A stretch of 15,624 nucleotides of DNA from NCBI GenBank assembly GCA_016212735.1, contig JACRDZ010000007.1, positions 1 through 15,624 on the forward strand, given 5' to 3'. This document shows positions 14,801 through 15,624 of the stretch, piece after piece; position 1 is the stretch's first letter; each line of letters opens with the position of its first letter. Below the pieces are notes generated by a model, which saw only the letters and a list, made by a program, of their open reading frames with translations, was not told where the DNA came from and made no database searches. This stretch comes from Candidatus Firestoneibacteriota bacterium (GTDB lineage Bacteria; JACRDZ01). The position numbers and the translations under genes are program-made.

Positions 14801-15624
14801 AAGCAATCCCAGCACCTCAAACCCTTGCATCAGGACTCAACACTCCACAGAAAATTGCTACAGATTTATTAAATGTATATTGGACAGAATCTGATGGAGG
14901 TACAATTAAGAAGATTAGTATATTTGGCGGTATTATAACAACATTAGCATCAGGTGAAAATACTCCATATGGTATTGCTGTCGACTCAACAAGCGTATAT
15001 TGGACAGGATTCAGTGGGGGCACAATAAATAAAATCAACAAAAATGGCGGCACAGTAACAACATTAGCATCAGGACTAAATCAACCTTATGATATTGTTG
15101 TAGATTCAATCAATGTATACTGGACCGAACAAAATGGAGGCATAGTAAAAAAAGTTGGCAAAGATGGCGGCACTGTAACTATTTTAGCATCAGGGTTGAA
15201 TCTTCCACAGGAGATTGCTGTAGATTCCATAAATGTATATTGGACAGAATTTAATGGGAATACTCTAAAAAAGGTTAGCATAAATGGCGGCACAGTAACA
15301 ACATTAGCGTCAGGATTAAATGGTCCATGGGGTATTGCTATAGATTCAATGGATATATATTGGACAGAAATTTCAGGGGGAACAGTAAAAAAAATTAGTA
15401 TTAATGGCGGCACAGTAACAACATTAGCATCAGGACTAAATCAACCTTATGGTATTGCTGTAGATTCAATGGATGTATATTGGGTAGAACTTGTTGGGGG
15501 AACAGTAAAAAAAGTCAGCATAAATGGTGGTACAGTAACAACATTAACATCAGGCTTGAATCAACCTTATGATATTGCTATAGATTCAATGAATGTATAC
15601 TGGACAGAGGTAAATGATAGTTCA
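8896..15624 (+). CDS. Giant multidomain lipoprotein: Big_5, BACON, FN3, LamG, RCC1, YWTD (3' partial)
   Basis: I read this frame codon by codon: there is no stop for 2243 codons and it runs off the window. GGAGG (8884-8888) precedes the ATG. A lipoprotein signal ends in ALSC (cysteine 27), a relaxed lipobox. Approximate modules: Big_5 45-145; BACON-like 148-245; cadherin/putative-Ig (He_PIG-like) 246-330; FN3 331-419; two Ig-like modules of a kind recurrent in secreted proteobacterial proteins, 422-517 and 520-641; Big_5 642-744; LamG/concanavalin-type 750-965; Ig-like 971-1074; Big_5 1075-1170; fourteen RCC1 repeats 1172-1869; Big_5 1870-1969; YWTD-type propeller repeats from 1976. The architecture is that of a surface adhesin or glycan/protein-binding scaffold; no catalytic motif is seen. 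Eight codons at 9143-9166 come from an inserted palindromic half-element. It probably belonged to the upstream operon. Confidence 0.93.
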   Translation, partial: MLNRIHSNIKNMIMILFPLLFIFALSCMEKPNDPVYNPNLSALILSVYPDNGAVNVVVNTTITAMFSEAMDASSINANTFTIVGAGLAPAQIAGTVTYSNKIATFTPLTNLSYNITYTATITTGVKNEAGTGLAKDYTWSFTTELAPSRLKVNPISLAFSSTKISDLISISNIGGKPLTWSITDNMTWLTISPTDGTTDTTEIDDTISVTVDRTGLARGMDSGNIRITSNGGDSTIPVTMYVSNNPPKITSEPIIIAEVDKKYTYDIEAKDIDRDILIYSLTTSPAGMTIDSSSGLVSWIPASSNPVDVNVHVDDGHNGFADQSFDIKFIPSAPTNVTATAGDKKVTISWSSVSGATSYNIYWDTTSGVSKIKGTKIPGVTSPSAHTGRINGKTYFYVVTAVNSYGESSESNPEVSAIPMLSDTTPDQFVFIDSTNVKKNTLITSNIITVSGINTSTSISITGGQYSINGAAYTSSSGIVNNDNSVTVQQTSSGSFSTKTNAVLSIGGVFDTFSVTTIPKDATPANISSTKADGAYKAGEVIGITITFTESVNVIGTPQLTLETGTIDRIVNYTSGSGTNTLAFNYTVQNNDTSPDLDYISTAALALNGGTIKDTGGNNAVLTLPTPGGTGSLGFNKALVIDTTPPQVNFVSPVNNATDVAINTAITATFNEAMNASTITTTTFKLNNGAVAGTVTYSGTTATFTPTSNLAENTQYIATITTGVMDLAGNAINLSYTWSFTTGGAQTQGLVSYWKFDEGNEITAYDSSGNGNSGTINGATWVDGKIGKALYFDGVNDYFIVPNSASLNSTNKITIGAWIKLSTQATTGGAALIVKDGYHGGKTGYGFLLGKWSFSNQIRFELWNPWRIVDSVTPLDLDRWYYLTVTYDGNYMKIYINGELDNFLQTSGTINVGNNGILGMGPRFDDADVYWPELGQNIHGIVDEVSIYSIALSLNEINQYYQSVLIREQIPINITISDFINSGATYTNSTTVTLAISATDNVGVTAYYTSESSTQPLATNPDWINISSTPSYSANVSFVLSTGDGSKTVYVWFKDDAGNVSGSKSDSIILDTTRPIVISTNPLSNAINLSINTNITATFSEDMDSSSINLSISGGVTGIVSYDKNNRTATFTPSGPLAYNTEYTATITTGVKDLAGNAIASNYTWSFTTVQFAWIAIDGGAYHSIALRNDSSLWAWGRNNEKELGDGTYIDKSSPIQIGNDKNWIKVSAGMYISSALKSDSTLWMWGTNDYGQMGNGTKGGASIAIPTQVGTDANWRAVSNGNVHVIALKSNNTLWAWGENYYNQLGDGTTIEKLTPTQIGTDTNWLKISTGFEHNTAIKTNGTLWVWGRNYYGQLGDGTKVDKSVPTQIGTDTDWKSVAAGYEHTVAIKNNGTLWTWGRNNFGQLGIGTNQDTSIPIQVGTDTDWENIDTGYGYIIALKTDGTLWSWGWNAMGQLGNNVNEDKNIPAKIGTDIDWSIIACGWYHSFAVKDNGELWTFGYNTYGGLGLEMFAYKRTFEQVGMDTDWRIIKAGGTHSILLKNNGTLWSCGGNTKGELGEGSWISKKLLEQIGLDNDWLAAGAGERHTIILKSNGTLWGTGYNYYGQVGDGTVQNNVGTLKQIGTDSTWIDISLGDGFTIALKNDSTIWGWGRNYYGQLGIGTNQDTSLPTQIGTNNNWIEIATGKSFTLALKSDNTLWTWGYNEYGELGDGTTIHKNVPIQIGSDENWASISASGDFATALKSDGTRWAWGLNNYGYLGDGTTDNSYLPKQIDSGWTKIFTGINHTLALKSDGSLWGWGLNWNYQLGDTTGGYKINPVQIGTDTDWASISGGKYHSIATKSNGTLWATGGNSGGQLGDGTAWLNYPVKIGSPIILITGPNDSTQNVAIDKTISAKFSKPMDSTTIDINSFYISGGKTGTVTYNNTDNVVSFNLDNDLEYNSTYIATITTNVKDKSGNPIVADYTWSFKTKAIPAPQTLASGLNTPQKIATDLLNVYWTESDGGTIKKISIFGGIITTLASGENTPYGIAVDSTSVYWTGFSGGTINKINKNGGTVTTLASGLNQPYDIVVDSINVYWTEQNGGIVKKVGKDGGTVTILASGLNLPQEIAVDSINVYWTEFNGNTLKKVSINGGTVTTLASGLNGPWGIAIDSMDIYWTEISGGTVKKISINGGTVTTLASGLNQPYGIAVDSMDVYWVELVGGTVKKVSINGGTVTTLTSGLNQPYDIAIDSMNVYWTEVNDSS
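9143..9166. repeat. Palindromic half-element inserted in frame in a coding region (copy E)
   Basis: TAGGGGCAGGTCTTGCACCT followed by GCCC matches the complement of the right half of copy A with one mismatch, and the left half of copy C with one mismatch. The stem is GGGCAGGT/ACCTGCCC. It is 24 bp, eight codons, and lies in the first Big_5 domain between FTI and IAGTVTY. Removing it gives NTFTIEIAGTVTY, which aligns with the equivalent [14 protein letters not shown] of the protein at 1-2499. Confidence 0.85.
12409..14502 (+). repeat. Fourteen RCC1 coding repeats, period about 150 bp
   Basis: The codon preceding the first Trp of each LWxWG-like motif falls at 12472, 12622, 12778, 12928, 13078, 13228, 13378, 13528, 13678, 13831, 13981, 14131, 14275 and 14425. 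Fourteen units equal two seven-bladed propellers. Unlike the array at 1471-2496, the units are diverged in DNA, and most begin with D-x-x-W after an IGTDTDW-type linker. Confidence 0.92.
14821..15624 (+). repeat. YWTD (LDL-receptor class B-like) coding repeats, exact 120-bp period
   Basis: Six complete 40-residue units start at 14821, 14941, 15061, 15181, 15301 and 15421, and a seventh is cut by the window end. Each contains VYWTE or a close variant, a GGTVKK-type turn, NGGTVTTLASGLN and a GIAVDS-type strand. Units are very similar in DNA. At least six blades are expected, so this is a further propeller whose end lies beyond the window. Confidence 0.92.

Noticed and set aside
14817..15413. 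Long reverse-strand open frames over the YWTD array, and similar ones at 1062-1370, 10311-10886, 12042-12272 and 13392-13789
   Set aside because: They are antisense reflections of repeat-coding DNA with biased codons; no ribosome sites, no family resemblance, and the + strand product is certain.

Overview
The window is AT-rich DNA from a diderm (Gram-negative-type) bacterium. Four proteins carry lipobox or Sec-type signal peptides with envelope domains (LPP20, PEGA, a possible outer-membrane barrel), and two very large proteins consist of bacterial Ig-like and beta-propeller repeats. The lineage cannot be fixed from sequence alone. The low GC, a relaxed lipobox (ALSC), and abundant RCC1/NHL/Big_5 proteins and short palindromic repeats would fit a spirochaete, a desulfobacterium or an uncultured candidate phylum. 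No rRNA, tRNA or CRISPR array was seen.

Layout, all genes on the + strand: (1) 1-2499 is the C-terminal part of a large secreted protein, with six NHL repeats, a Big_5 domain and seven RCC1 repeats. (2) 2500-3054 is a gene-free stretch packed with palindromic elements, including one inserted inside another. (3) 3055-3654 encodes an LPP20-family lipoprotein. (4) 3655-3956 is a second repeat-rich gap. (5) 3957-8179 is an apparent operon: a lipoprotein with LPP20-like, coiled-coil, Ig-like and DUF4384 regions; a secreted caspase-like (C14) protease with a PEGA domain; and a TPR protein with a barrel-like C-terminus. (6) 8180-8796 is an intrusive segment with a MazE-type antitoxin, a damaged MazF/PemK toxin and another palindromic element, bracketed by an 81-bp duplication of the end of the TPR gene. 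(7) 8896 to the window end is one uninterrupted reading frame of at least 2243 codons. It encodes a giant lipoprotein with many Ig-like modules, LamG, 14 RCC1 repeats and at least six YWTD-type repeats, and it runs off the window without a stop.

Before the toxin-antitoxin segment arrived, the TPR gene probably lay about 18 nt upstream of the giant lipoprotein gene. The set LPP20/DUF4384 lipoprotein, periplasmic caspase-PEGA, TPR envelope protein and giant propeller lipoprotein would then have been one transcription unit. I infer an envelope system that handles, or signals through, the giant surface protein. This arrangement is not one I recognise as described.

The other main theme is small palindromic elements (TAGGGG...CCCCTA). 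Several copies lie between genes. One shows a 10-bp target-site duplication, and one half-element of exactly 24 bp sits in frame inside the giant lipoprotein gene and adds eight codons.
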